Of a stretch of DNA of 64,000 bases, positions 35,117 to 44,807 are shown piece after piece. Made by a program: the position numbers and the translations under genes. Below the pieces are notes generated by a model. The model had not been told where the DNA came from. It saw only the letters and a program-made list of their open reading frames with translations, and searched no databases. The stretch is from an uncultured bacterium (GTDB taxonomy: Bacteria; Bacillota; Clostridia; Lachnospirales; Lachnospiraceae): positions 124,001 through 188,000 of the forward strand of contig CANPIC010000001.1 in assembly GCA_947574055.1 (NCBI GenBank), in the 5' to 3' direction. Every line of letters begins with the position of its first letter. Positions within the stretch are counted from its first letter, which is position 1.

Positions 35117-36619
35117 ATGAACAGAGAAAAAAAACTTGTTAAAACGCCCGCGGGTGCAGACAGGATACCAGAGCAAAGCGCCCTGAAAAGAAGGGTGGCA
35201 GGGCTGTTTCGTTTTGTCCTGTTTCTGGGGCTCTTTGCCTGTCTGTACCATAAGGCACAGGAAATCTTAAAACTGGATATGGGGCACCGGGGGACGGATA
35301 ACGTAACAGGGTTTTATGCGGAAAAAGAGGACAGCATAGAGGTACTTTTTATCGGGGCCAGTACCATGTTCTGCACGGCAGATCCGCTGGTGCTGTATGA
35401 AGAGTATGGAATCGCATCCTATGATTTTGGCAGTTCTGCCCAGCCATTTGCACTCAGCTATCTGTTTATGCAGGAGGCGTTTCGCACACAAAAACCCAAA
35501 GTAGTGGCGCTGGAAATGCTCAGTGTGGGCAATGAACTGGATACGGCAAAGGCCGATAATCTGAATTATGGTCTGACGGACATGCCGTTTTCCCTGACAA
35601 AGGCCCGTGGCATTTATGATATGTTTCAAGATGACAAGGGGACAGGCCTGTCCTATCTGCTCCCGATGATGCAGTATAAAGACCGCTGGCAGGAACTGAC
35701 GGAGGAGGATTTTGCAGATGGCAGGACAGGACAGGGTTATCCGATACGAAATTATGCCAAAGGAGCATATACCCCTGATCTGGTTGCACCGTCTGCGCTC
35801 GATTTTTCTTCGTATTATGAAGCACAGGAGTTTGCGATACCGGAGAGAAATCTTGAAATTTTTGCACAGATGGTAACATTGTGTGAGGAAAATAATGCCC
35901 GGCTTTTGTTGTTCAAATCTCCCAATGTCGGGTGGAACATCAGCCAGACCAGAGCGGTAGAGGCGCTGGCGCAAGAATATAACCTGCCGTTTCTTGACTT
36001 CTTTTCTCTGATGGAAGAACTGGAAATTGACCCGGCCAGAGATTTCAGAGACAACACGCACTTTAACCGCTATGGTTCCCGCAAGGCTTCCTGTTATCTG
36101 GGAGAATACCTGAAGGCACATTACGATCTGACGGATTATCGGATGACTGACTCTGATAATTCCTGGGATCTGGCGCTGCAGGGCCGGGAGCACGACCGGG
36201 CCAATGAACGGGTGGCAAAGGCCGGGGGACTGCCGGATTATATGGCGCTGATCCCTTATGCGGGACATACAGTGGTTTTTTCGGTGACGGGTGATTGCGG
36301 TCAGATGGCAGACTTCTTACGGCAGCTGGCGGGTGCGTTCGGTCTGGATGCAGAGAAGCTACTGGCAGGCGGCAGCTTCGCGGTCAGAGACGGACAGTGC
36401 ATCAGCGGTCTGATCGGGACGGATGATAAGCCATGGCGCTGGGAATGTGGCTCTGATACAATGCTGCTGACGGGCTACAGCATTACGTATGACAGGGACA
36501 TCTATCAGCTTGTGGACGATGGTCTGACGATATTGGTCTATGACAACGAATGGGAGGAACTGGTGGATGTGGCAGGATTTGATGCATATGATCCGGCCCA
36601 CGCCATTCGCTCAGAGTAA
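35117..36619 (+). CDS. SGNH/DltD-like acyl-transfer partner of MBOAT
   Basis: A 500-residue protein with one N-terminal membrane anchor (~33-50) and an extracytoplasmic SGNH-hydrolase-like domain. The nucleophile Ser lies in LFIGASTMF, and the Asp/His pair in FRDNTHFNRYGS. The ~130-residue C-terminal addition is unrecognised. Proteins of this type (DltD, AlgJ/AlgX) complete O-acylation of a surface polymer with an MBOAT protein, whose gene is 33 bases upstream. The active-site residues look intact. Confidence 0.75.
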   Translation: MNREKKLVKTPAGADRIPEQSALKRRVAGLFRFVLFLGLFACLYHKAQEILKLDMGHRGTDNVTGFYAEKEDSIEVLFIGASTMFCTADPLVLYEEYGIASYDFGSSAQPFALSYLFMQEAFRTQKPKVVALEMLSVGNELDTAKADNLNYGLTDMPFSLTKARGIYDMFQDDKGTGLSYLLPMMQYKDRWQELTEEDFADGRTGQGYPIRNYAKGAYTPDLVAPSALDFSSYYEAQEFAIPERNLEIFAQMVTLCEENNARLLLFKSPNVGWNISQTRAVEALAQEYNLPFLDFFSLMEELEIDPARDFRDNTHFNRYGSRKASCYLGEYLKAHYDLTDYRMTDSDNSWDLALQGREHDRANERVAKAGGLPDYMALIPYAGHTVVFSVTGDCGQMADFLRQLAGAFGLDAEKLLAGGSFAVRDGQCISGLIGTDDKPWRWECGSDTMLLTGYSITYDRDIYQLVDDGLTILVYDNEWEELVDVAGFDAYDPAHAIRSE

Positions 36620-36648
36620 AAAAGTAAGCAGACCGGGGAGGCGCAGGG

Positions 36649-37878
36649 ATGGAAGAGAAGATACGAATCCTGCATGTGCTGGGGCGGCTGGACCGGGGCG
36701 GGGCGGAAACAATGGTCATGAATCTCTACCGCCATATGGACCATAGCCGTATTCAGTTTGATTTTGTGATTCATACCAGGGATACTTGTGATTATACAGC
36801 GGAGGTTCTGGCGTTGGGCGGACGCATTTACTCTATGATGCCGTTTCGCGCTGCCACCGCTTTATTGTATGGAAAAGCGTGGCGGCGTTTCTTCCGGGAG
36901 CATCCGGAATACAAAGTGATACATGGTCATATGCGCAGTACGGCCTCTTTGTATTTGCATGAGGCCGGGCGGGCGGGTCTGGTGACGATCGTTCATAGCC
37001 ACAATACGTCATCTGGCAGCGGATTTTCCGCACTGGTGAAAAATATGTTGCAATATCCTCTCAGGTTTCAGGCAGATTATTTATTTGCCTGTTCCAGGGC
37101 AGCGGGGATCTGGCTCTATGGGCGCAGCGCATGTGGGACAGACAGATTCCGTCTGCTGGTAAACGCGACAGAGCCGGAACGTTTCCGCTTTTGTGGGGAA
37201 GTACGGGTGGACAAAAGAAAGGAATTGCTGACGCCATGCGACGGCGGAGCGCAACCCTTTGTGTTTCTCCATATCGGCAGACTGGAGGAGCAGAAAAATC
37301 ACCGTTTTTTGCTGCAGATTATGGTGGAGATTCGGAAATGCGCTCCCGGCGCTGTGTTGTGGTTGTGCGGCATGGGGCCTCTGGAGGAGGAACTGCGCCG
37401 GCAGACAGAAAAGGAAGGGCTGGAAGCGGCCGTATGTTTTCTGGGAACGAGGACGGATGTGCCGGCGCTGATGCAGGCGGCGGACGTTCTGTTGTTCCCG
37501 TCTCTGTTTGAAGGTTTGCCGGTGACGCTGGTAGAGGCGCAGGCAGCAGGCCTGCCGGTTTTGATGTCAGATACCGTGACCAGGGAAGTGATTCTCACAG
37601 ATCTGGTTCGTACGCTGTCACTGCATGAGAGTGCCGCGCAGTGGGCCAGGATAGCTTTGGAGATGGCGCAGAGTGGCAGCAGGGGATCTGATATGGCAAG
37701 AGGCAGGGCAGACAATGGCAGAGCGGCATATGCGGATAAAATCAGACTTTGCGGGTATGATGCGGCGGAAAATGCCGGCAGGCTGGCCCGGTTTTATGAA
37801 AAAGTGAGCGCTTCTGAGAGCCGACCGGGGAAAAAGCACCATGACGGGGACAGATCGGGGAGAAATAACGGGAAATGA
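36649..37878 (+). CDS. Family 4 glycosyltransferase
   Basis: A GT-B enzyme of 409 residues. It begins IRILHVLGRLDRGGAETMVM with the typical glycine-rich N-terminal motif, and the C-terminal domain carries HIGRLEEQKNH and LFPSLFEGLPVTLVEAQAAG (EX7E). No membrane segments. GGGGAGG precedes the ATG. Its stop overlaps the next start by 4 bases, coupling it to a CotH-type kinase gene. Confidence 0.88.
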   Translation: MEEKIRILHVLGRLDRGGAETMVMNLYRHMDHSRIQFDFVIHTRDTCDYTAEVLALGGRIYSMMPFRAATALLYGKAWRRFFREHPEYKVIHGHMRSTASLYLHEAGRAGLVTIVHSHNTSSGSGFSALVKNMLQYPLRFQADYLFACSRAAGIWLYGRSACGTDRFRLLVNATEPERFRFCGEVRVDKRKELLTPCDGGAQPFVFLHIGRLEEQKNHRFLLQIMVEIRKCAPGAVLWLCGMGPLEEELRRQTEKEGLEAAVCFLGTRTDVPALMQAADVLLFPSLFEGLPVTLVEAQAAGLPVLMSDTVTREVILTDLVRTLSLHESAAQWARIALEMAQSGSRGSDMARGRADNGRAAYADKIRLCGYDAAENAGRLARFYEKVSASESRPGKKHHDGDRSGRNNGK

Positions 37879-39650
37879 GAAAGAAAGGGAAGATTACTGC
37901 GCTGCTGGGGACGGTACTGCTGCTGAGTGTCTGGCTGGGGCTGCGTATCTGGTGGGATGGCAGGCAGCCGGTCACCGTTCAGGAGATTACTTTCTTCCTG
38001 GGGGAAGAGGAGCATAGGCGGCTGAAATTATGGCACAATTATTATAATAATACAGAATATTTATTTCTGCCTGCTTATTGCAGTCAGGATATGCAGGTAC
38101 AGGTGACTATGAGCCGCAGGGGGGCTCTGTCCTGGGACGGGCAGGCACTGGGGCGGCAGAACCTGCTGTATGATCTGACGGAGGGGACACATTATCTGCA
38201 GGCGGGAAATACGGAATTTACTGTGGAAGTCATGCGTTCCGCCAGTGTGCCGGCTCTGTTTCTGTATACCAGTTCGGGTAGTCTGTCGCATATCGAGGCC
38301 GTGAAAGGCAATGGGGAGCCTGCCCTGTATGAGATGGTGGACGCGGATGGAGAGGTCATTGCCGCCGGAGCGGTCAGTAAGCTGAAATCGCGGGGAAATT
38401 CTACTTTTCTGGAAGACAAGAAGCCCTACCAGATGACGCTGGAAGAGGGGGCTGACCTTCTGGATAACGGGATACAGGACAAATATATTCTGCTGGCAAA
38501 CCGGCAGGACCAGTCGCTGCTGCGTGACCGGATTATGTATGATCTGGCGGCGGATATGGGGCTGGCTTATTCTGCGGTCAGCCGTTTTGTGGATCTGTAT
38601 GTGAATGAGGAGTACAGGGGTTCCTACCAGCTTTCGGAGAAGGTGGAGACCGGGCATGGCAGGATGGCGCTTGACACCGAAACGGGCAGGACAGAGACTG
38701 CGTTTCTGGTAACCCTGGAATACCCCAACGAGGACAGGCTGGCGGAGGCAGAGCATTATTTTACGACCGGAAACGGACAGAATGTGATTATCAAACGACC
38801 GGCCGAGCCTACGGATGCGCAGCGAGCTTACATCGCAGATACCTTTGCGGCGGTGCAGGAGGACATACGGGCAGGCAGAATTGAGGAAACGCGGATTGAT
38901 ATGACCAGTTTTGCCAGGAAATATCTGGTAGAAGAGATCGGAAAAAATCTCGATGCCATGTATACAAGCCAGTATTTTTATCAGGATGAACCGCAGAAGG
39001 ACGCAAAACTGTATGCCGGACCGGTGTGGGACTATGACAAGACACTGGGAAATCCGCTGATTGAGCGTACAAGAGCAGTGGATTTCCAGGAACCACGGGG
39101 CATCTATGCCGCTATGGAACAGGCGGATGCTACCTGGTGGTATGATCTGTATCAGCTTCCCGCCTTTCGGGAGACAATGATCCAGGAATACAAAGAGACG
39201 GCCGTCCCGGCCATAGAAGCCATGCTGGGCGGTAAGATAGATGGCTACCGGGATGAAATCTGGAACAGTGCGCATATGGACTATATGCGCTGGGATCCGT
39301 TTGAAGATTTTAAGTATGAAGAAGAACTGGAGTTTGAGACGTCGTATCAGGCGGAGATTGATCGAATCAAAGAATTTCTTAATCTGCGCCGCCAGTTTCT
39401 GGATGATATCTGGCTGGAAGGCAGAAAATATGACAGAATCACTTTTGATCCCGGGGAAGGCAGTATGTATGTGACCTATGTGGATGCCATAGAAGGCAGG
39501 ACACTGAATCAGCCCCGTGACCCCAAACGGGAGGGATATCAGTTCGATCACTGGGTGCGGGAGGATACAGGAGAAGTCTATGATTTTACGGCGTGTTATG
39601 ATGGGAATCCTTTCGTCTTACAGGCTGTGTACCGCCCGGAGGAGGAGTGA
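37875..39650 (+). CDS. CotH-family kinase with C-terminal InlB-like repeat
   Basis: This 591-residue protein has an N-terminal signal-anchor. A CotH kinase domain spans about 130-500: KLKSRGNST (169-177) with the nucleotide loop, DKKPYQ after it, VEEIGKNLDAMYTSQYFY in the catalytic region and VWDYDKTLGNP with metal-binding Asp386/Asp388. In the catalytic stretch the Asn of the usual DxxxNN pattern is replaced (DAMYTSQ). The C-terminus (~520-591) is one InlB/Listeria-Bacteroides-type repeat (PKREGYQFDHWVRED). It is close in sequence to the CotH gene at 52367. It probably acts outside the membrane; the substrate is unknown. Confidence 0.8.
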   Translation: MRKKGKITALLGTVLLLSVWLGLRIWWDGRQPVTVQEITFFLGEEEHRRLKLWHNYYNNTEYLFLPAYCSQDMQVQVTMSRRGALSWDGQALGRQNLLYDLTEGTHYLQAGNTEFTVEVMRSASVPALFLYTSSGSLSHIEAVKGNGEPALYEMVDADGEVIAAGAVSKLKSRGNSTFLEDKKPYQMTLEEGADLLDNGIQDKYILLANRQDQSLLRDRIMYDLAADMGLAYSAVSRFVDLYVNEEYRGSYQLSEKVETGHGRMALDTETGRTETAFLVTLEYPNEDRLAEAEHYFTTGNGQNVIIKRPAEPTDAQRAYIADTFAAVQEDIRAGRIEETRIDMTSFARKYLVEEIGKNLDAMYTSQYFYQDEPQKDAKLYAGPVWDYDKTLGNPLIERTRAVDFQEPRGIYAAMEQADATWWYDLYQLPAFRETMIQEYKETAVPAIEAMLGGKIDGYRDEIWNSAHMDYMRWDPFEDFKYEEELEFETSYQAEIDRIKEFLNLRRQFLDDIWLEGRKYDRITFDPGEGSMYVTYVDAIEGRTLNQPRDPKREGYQFDHWVREDTGEVYDFTACYDGNPFVLQAVYRPEEE

Positions 39651-39730
39651 ACCCTGTGTGTTGACAAATGTTTCTGACAGGCAATAGTATAGGCCTGGCG
39701 GGAACGGACAGGATGAAAAAAGAGGACAGG

Positions 39731-40969
39731 ATGGAACAGAAGCAGTCAGTTACGGTTTCGCCGGAGGCGATACGGAAAAATATGATATGGAATGTGAGCG
39801 GTTCGATCGGCTTTATCGGGGCGCAGTGGATGATGACCATCCTGATCGTCCGGCTGGCCGGGTATACGGAGGCGGGCTATCTGTCGCTGGGCCTGTCGCT
39901 GACCAATATCTTTACCAATATTGCCTATTTTTGTATCCGCAACTTTCAGGTGTCAGATACAAGGAGTCAATACGATGCAGATACCTATGTAACCCACAGG
40001 GCAGTTTTCACGGTTGCGGCCTTTGCATTGTATACGCTGTTTGTCCTCTGCAACGGGTATCCATTGTATGTGATGGTATTTTTGCTGTTGTTTATGATAT
40101 ACCGTCTGAGCGAAGCAGTGGTGGATGTGTTTCACGGGATTGACCAGAAAGCGTGGCGGCTGGATGTGGCGGGGCAGTCTTTCCTGATGCGGGGAGTGCT
40201 GACACTGGCGGCCTTTATCATTATGGAAAAACTGACCGGGAATCTGATCGTCACCACCCTGGTGATGCTGGCAATGGCTTACGGGGTAATTTTTTTCTTT
40301 GACATTCCCCGGGCGTCCACACTGTCTCCTTTTTCGCTGAGGGGGGAGAGACACTCGCTGATCGCGCTTACCAGGGAATGTTTTCCCCTGTTTCTCTACG
40401 CCATCTGTCTCAACGCCGTAGTGCCCATTCCACGCTACATGCTGGAAAAGATAGCCGGGAGTGAGGTACTGGGGTTTTACAGTTCCGTGGCAATTCCGGC
40501 GTCTGTCATACAGCTTCTGGCATCCTATATTTTCACCACATTTACCGCATTGTTTTCCGATTATCTGTTTCAAAAAGACAGGGCGCGGTTCATGGCATTG
40601 TTTGGCAGACTGACGATGGCCATTGTCCTCATTATCCTGCTGGCGCTTGGCGGCAGCCTGCTTCTGGGAGAATGGGCTCTTGTGCTGCTGTTTACCGAAA
40701 GCATCCGCCCCTATGCCTACCTTTTGGCTCCCACTATAGTATGCTGCGGCCTGATTGCGATGGTCTGGTTTATGGGTACATTGCTTACGATTATGCGGGA
40801 CCGCAAAGGCCTGCTGGCAGGCGCTGTGGCAGGTACACTCACTGCTGCGGCTGCTTCCTGGCCGTGTATTGTCACCTGGGGCATGGACGGAGTCAATATT
40901 GTGCTGTTTTTGTCCAGTGCGGTGACACTTGCTATTTTTGGCGTGCGATTTGTGCGGTATCGGTGGTAG
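39731..40969 (+). CDS. Wzx-like polysaccharide flippase
   Basis: A polytopic protein of about 12 membrane segments (~412 residues) with the layout of the MATE/MOP-type oligosaccharide flippases: the first helix region NMIWNVSGSIGFIGAQWMM, then GYLSLGLSLTNIF and a conserved mid-protein segment LFLYAICLNAVVPIPRYMLE. Such proteins move lipid-linked repeat units outward. The ATG at 39731 is chosen for its GAGG five bases upstream; ATGs at 39713 and 39668 are alternatives. It is followed by a non-coding region with two structured elements. Confidence 0.8.
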   Translation: MEQKQSVTVSPEAIRKNMIWNVSGSIGFIGAQWMMTILIVRLAGYTEAGYLSLGLSLTNIFTNIAYFCIRNFQVSDTRSQYDADTYVTHRAVFTVAAFALYTLFVLCNGYPLYVMVFLLLFMIYRLSEAVVDVFHGIDQKAWRLDVAGQSFLMRGVLTLAAFIIMEKLTGNLIVTTLVMLAMAYGVIFFFDIPRASTLSPFSLRGERHSLIALTRECFPLFLYAICLNAVVPIPRYMLEKIAGSEVLGFYSSVAIPASVIQLLASYIFTTFTALFSDYLFQKDRARFMALFGRLTMAIVLIILLALGGSLLLGEWALVLLFTESIRPYAYLLAPTIVCCGLIAMVWFMGTLLTIMRDRKGLLAGAVAGTLTAAAASWPCIVTWGMDGVNIVLFLSSAVTLAIFGVRFVRYRW

Positions 40970-40993
40970 GAGGGGAAGGTCGGAAAAAGTGAC

Positions 40994-41175
40994 GCCGCAA
41001 CGGACAGGCAGACAGATACCAAAGCCCGGGCCAACGCGCAGCTGAACTAAGCGCTAACTACGGTTAAGCCGCTCCGGAAAGCCGTCGCGCCGAAACCTGC
41101 GTAAGCGCTGGATTTCATCTGCGCTAATAGCGTCCCCCAAAGGGCTTTGATATCTGTCTGCCTGTCCGTTGCGGC
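40994..41175 (-). ncRNA. Structured inverted-repeat element, copy A
   Basis: A 182-bp element. Outer arms 40994-41027 and 41142-41175 pair over 33 of 34 positions (arm begins GCCGCAACGGACAGGCAGAC). The 114-bp core (41028-41141) is, on the minus strand, about 85% identical to the core of copy B. The single stem imperfection is a G-U pair only if the minus strand is the RNA, which sets the strand call. Inside the core AGCGCT occurs twice and can form a 6-bp internal stem. It could be an RNA, a bidirectional terminator or a non-autonomous mobile element. The type label is tentative. Confidence 0.55.
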
Positions 41176-41297
41176 TGGTGATTGACGGGGCCCCAGCGGC
41201 AGTAATATATTAGCTGTTAGTTAAGGGATAATATAATATTTAGTAAATGCTATTGGGAATATTTGTCTGGATTTTATGTATCTACAGTCATAACGCA

Positions 41298-41478
41298 GCC
41301 GGAGGGGAAGGAATACCGGCTGTCAGAACCCTTTGGGGACGTTATTAGCGCGGATGAAATCCACCGGTTATGCAGTCTTAGGCGCGACGGCTTTCCGGAG
41401 CGGCTTAGACGTAGTTACCGGTTAGTTCAGCTGCGCGTTGGCCCGGGTTCTGCCGGCCGGTATTCCTTCCCCTCCGGC
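41298..41478 (+). ncRNA. Structured inverted-repeat element, copy B
   Basis: A 181-bp element in opposite orientation to copy A. Arms 41298-41331 and 41445-41478 pair over 32 of 34 positions (arm begins GCCGGAGGGGAAGGAATACC), yet share almost no sequence with the arms of copy A. One of the two imperfections is a G-U pair on the plus strand. The 113-bp core shares GGCGCGACGGCTTTCCGGAG and TTAGTTCAGCTGCGCGTTGG with copy A. Where A has AGCGCT twice, B has ACCGGT twice, preserving the internal stem. A 122-bp AT-rich spacer separates A and B. Confidence 0.55.
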
Positions 41479-41515
41479 GTGGCTTTGCCAGCCAATATAA
41501 TGAATATGGCGCTTA

Positions 41516-42469
41516 TTACAAATCCTCCTCTCTCATCAGGCTTTTAAACATGTCTTCCGTTCTCTGGAGTTGATATTCAAAATCCCTGCGGTTATTTTCA
41601 CTCATATTGCTGAGAATCAGTCCGGCGAAGAAGGATTGTATGGCGGCCAGAGTGACAAAGCCGCAAACGACAAGTGTGGGTATCTGCAGGACAAGGTGGG
41701 TTTCCAGGAAGCGGATGAGCACCGGGATAAAGAAACCGACAGCCAGCAGCAGCAGTCCGGCGGCAATAAAGGAAAAAAAGGCCAGCGGTTTGTAGGTTTT
41801 AAACAGCCGCAGAATCATTTTCAGCACCTTAAAGCCGTCGGAATAGGTGTTGAGCTTGGAGACGCTGCCCTGTGGGCGGTCCCGATAGTCGACGACGACG
41901 TTTTCAATCTGCATATGGTTGTAGACTGCATGGATGGTCATTTCCGTCTCGATTTCGAAGCCCTGAGAGAGGACAGGGAAGGTTTTGACAAAGGAGTAGC
42001 TGAAGGCGCGGTAGCCGGTCATGATATCTTTGATATCGGAATGAAAGAGGCGGTTGATACTGCCACGCACCAGGCTGTTGCCGAAATTATGGAACGGCCT
42101 TTTGTTTTCCGAAAAATAAGTGGAAGAGAGGCGGTCTCCCACAACCATGTCTGCGTGGCGTTTGAGAACCAGCTGCGCCATCTCTCCTGCCTGTTCCAGC
42201 GGGTAGGTGTCGTCGCCGTCTATAAGGATATAGCAGCAGGCGTCGATTTCCCGGAACATACGCCGGATCACATTGCCTTTTCCCTGCTGGTATTCGTTTC
42301 TGACCACCGCCCCGGCTGCGCCGGCGATCTTTGCGGTAGCATCGGTGGAATTGTTGTCATAGACATAGATTGTGGCATCCGGCAGTGCTGCTTTGGCATC
42401 ACGGATGACTTTTTCTATGGTCAGTGCTTCGTTATAACAGGGAATCAGTACTGCGATCTTGTCTAACAT
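41516..42469 (-). CDS. GtrB/DPM1-like family 2 glycosyltransferase
   Basis: A 317-residue GT2 enzyme. The GT-A domain starts KIAVLIPCYNEALTIEKVI and has VYDNNSTDAT and the metal motif IDGDDTYP. Two C-terminal membrane helices (~230-290) mark the GtrB/dolichyl-phosphate-sugar synthase type that loads a sugar onto undecaprenyl phosphate for GT-C enzymes. The start lies 38 bases inside the preceding polytopic gene, with AAGGA eight bases upstream, so the two are coupled; that neighbour is a plausible user of the product. Confidence 0.85.
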   Translation of the reverse strand: MLDKIAVLIPCYNEALTIEKVIRDAKAALPDATIYVYDNNSTDATAKIAGAAGAVVRNEYQQGKGNVIRRMFREIDACCYILIDGDDTYPLEQAGEMAQLVLKRHADMVVGDRLSSTYFSENKRPFHNFGNSLVRGSINRLFHSDIKDIMTGYRAFSYSFVKTFPVLSQGFEIETEMTIHAVYNHMQIENVVVDYRDRPQGSVSKLNTYSDGFKVLKMILRLFKTYKPLAFFSFIAAGLLLLAVGFFIPVLIRFLETHLVLQIPTLVVCGFVTLAAIQSFFAGLILSNMSENNRRDFEYQLQRTEDMFKSLMREEDL

Positions 42470-44708
42470 CTTGTTTTTCCTTTCTGAAATGCGGCAGCGG
42501 CAGCGGAAACAGTCCGGGCAGCGTCAAATATAAGAAAAGCAGCAGGGCGGACAGTATGGAAATCCAGGCCGACAGTGTATAGCGGGCTGGTATATGGTAA
42601 TCCAGCGTGACAGTATGCACTTTTCCGTCTTCCTCCAACATGACACGGATCCGGTTATTATCTCCTTCTTCCAGTGTCACATCTTTGCCGTTTTCATCAA
42701 CAGCGCGATAGCCCGGATAATAGATGACCGGCACTTCGATGTACTGAGCGGGGGCCAGGCAGGCATAGATGATCTGCGTGGTCACACCGGTCCGTTCCAG
42801 TTCTTTGAGGTTGATCACACTGCTGTCGGACAGTTTATGTTCCGTGGTAAGGTCTGCATCTATGGTATGGCGGGGGCGCCACTCAAAGGGATAGACTACA
42901 GTATTGGCCCCTTTGGGAATCCCTACCAGTTTACTCACATGCCCATAAGTATAGTCTCTGTCGGTGGAATAGGCAAAGTCACTGTCACGGAAACGGGCCG
43001 TGGACAGGATGCAGATACCGGCCAGCGCCACCAGGAAAATGCGATTGTATTTTTTGAGCATGCGCGACCGGAAACAGCAGATACTGCCGGTGACGGCAAA
43101 GAAAAAACTGGCCGGTCCGATCAGCCGCCAAGCGAACTGTATTTTATTAAGGATAATCTCTGCCAGCGGGATCGTCATCATTTTCCAGCCGGGGAAAAAG
43201 CTGAGCATCATAAAAGTCAGAAAAGCGCCCAGCATAAACAGGTGGCCAAGATAGGATTCGCGCTGCGTTTTTCCGCGTTCCAGCAGCACATAACAAAAGG
43301 CGATGACAGCACATACAGCCAGCGGGACGCCAAAGGTGAGAGAATGGTAGTCGCCGTTTGTCTGCAGCCCCAGCAGTCCTGACAGATTCATCGTATATTC
43401 CTGATAAGAGCCAAGATCCAGGGCGTCCATCCACAGATCACCGTTTTCATAGAAATCCAGGAAAGGGATCAGAAACCCGATATTTAGCAGCAGGCTAACG
43501 AGAACCGCCTGACAGAGGGAGAGCCATCGCCTGCCGGAAACAATTTCTTTCAGATAGAGGATGCCCATAACGGCGCAAAATACCCCTGCCAGTGTGACAC
43601 TTAAAATATGTGTCTGTAAAAGACCTGTCATGCCCAGGGCCAGATACCACCATTTTTTCCGATTGCCCAGAAAGATATGGTAAAGGCCGGCAAATACAGG
43701 TGGGAAGAAGGCCATGGCAAGAAACTCACCGACCGCTCCACGGGCATAGATATTGGTAAAGCGGTATGGGCAGCAGGTGTATAACAGAGAAGCCAGCAAA
43801 GCGGCCTTGCGGTTTCCGCCGATTTCTTTTGTACAGTGATACGTCAGAAATGCCGTCAGGAAATTAAAAAGAAAAATCAGGCATTTAAAACTGTCCGCCA
43901 TGGATACCCCCTTTATCCGCAGATAAGCGGGAAGATAGAGGAACAGATTAGGATACATACAGTTTAAGTATCCGTTGCCCTGCAGTGCCTCCGGATAGAT
44001 GACCACCGGGAACTGCCCGGAAAGAAGGCCGTCTTTGATTCCTTCAATACGGATCAGATGATAACAAAGATCCACTGCCCAGGAAAGCCCTGTGTTCAGG
44101 TAGGGCAGGGAGGCAATGACACCGATGCCCAGAACGGTCAGCACCACATAGTCATCCCGCAGATCCCGTCCCTTTTTGGCGCTTTGATACCGCCAGAGAT
44201 AAAACAGTCCGGTCAGAAGGAGGAATAGTACGATCAGAAAAGTGGTATCCGTATAAAAGCGGTCTTTGGGGATCAGCGTCACACTCTGGATCAGCAGATA
44301 ACTCGTACCGCCGTAATTGATCGTAAAGGTAAAATCCTGAGATGTACGTTCCAGTTCAAACTCATATTCACGATAGGTGACGTCGGGGTCCAGCTTATGG
44401 GTATCCAGCGTGGCACCATTATCATAGAGGATCAGTTCATTGTCTTCGCCGTCGGTATGATAGGCGATGCCGATGGTATAGGCGCCGGCATCCAGCAGAT
44501 AATTAGAACCGGTCAGCATCTTTCCGCTGTATTGACTGTCCGGTGTCAGGCCGATGGATGTATCGTCTTCAAAACCGGCATGACGGGTCATATCTTTGGC
44601 ATTGATCGTGATGGGAGTCCGGCTTTCGTCATTCAGGAGCAGGAAAAAGATGACAACCAGCATAAACATCAGACAGGGAATTGTTTTTTTCAGTGTTTTC
44701 AGTATCAT
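42432..44708 (-). CDS. Large GT-C-like polytopic membrane protein
   Basis: This 758-residue protein has one N-terminal helix, a ~125-residue extracytoplasmic beta-rich domain, then about ten membrane segments beginning ~155. The loop motif WAVDLCYHLIRIEGIKDGLL followed by GQFPVVIYPEALQGNGYLNC is typical of a family of bacterial membrane proteins often labelled YfhO-like or 6-pyruvoyl-tetrahydropterin-synthase-related, which look like GT-C sugar transferases. GAGGA precedes the ATG. It overlaps the downstream GtrB-like gene by 38 bases, suggesting that gene supplies its lipid-linked sugar. Confidence 0.65.
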   Translation of the reverse strand: MILKTLKKTIPCLMFMLVVIFFLLLNDESRTPITINAKDMTRHAGFEDDTSIGLTPDSQYSGKMLTGSNYLLDAGAYTIGIAYHTDGEDNELILYDNGATLDTHKLDPDVTYREYEFELERTSQDFTFTINYGGTSYLLIQSVTLIPKDRFYTDTTFLIVLFLLLTGLFYLWRYQSAKKGRDLRDDYVVLTVLGIGVIASLPYLNTGLSWAVDLCYHLIRIEGIKDGLLSGQFPVVIYPEALQGNGYLNCMYPNLFLYLPAYLRIKGVSMADSFKCLIFLFNFLTAFLTYHCTKEIGGNRKAALLASLLYTCCPYRFTNIYARGAVGEFLAMAFFPPVFAGLYHIFLGNRKKWWYLALGMTGLLQTHILSVTLAGVFCAVMGILYLKEIVSGRRWLSLCQAVLVSLLLNIGFLIPFLDFYENGDLWMDALDLGSYQEYTMNLSGLLGLQTNGDYHSLTFGVPLAVCAVIAFCYVLLERGKTQRESYLGHLFMLGAFLTFMMLSFFPGWKMMTIPLAEIILNKIQFAWRLIGPASFFFAVTGSICCFRSRMLKKYNRIFLVALAGICILSTARFRDSDFAYSTDRDYTYGHVSKLVGIPKGANTVVYPFEWRPRHTIDADLTTEHKLSDSSVINLKELERTGVTTQIIYACLAPAQYIEVPVIYYPGYRAVDENGKDVTLEEGDNNRIRVMLEEDGKVHTVTLDYHIPARYTLSAWISILSALLLFLYLTLPGLFPLPLPHFRKEKQDVRQDRSTDSLL

Positions 44709-44807
44709 TCAAAAAATCCTCATGTATCAGATCTGATATCTTTCATCGAAATAACGACCGCGTTTATTTACACAGAATATAGTTCGCAATCTGTGCTGTT
44801 TTGCCTT

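Noticed and set aside
38061-39551. Minus-strand ORF of 496 codons opposite a CotH-type gene
   Set aside because: The plus-strand protein has clear kinase and InlB-like motifs; the antisense frame has no family features. A similar shadow (52517-53857) lies opposite the related CotH gene, as expected from shared codon use.
40994-41478. Integron attC sites
   Set aside because: The elements are palindromic and of possible size, but I could not find proper RYYYAAC/GTTRRRY core sites, there is no integron integrase, and the gap holds no cassettes.
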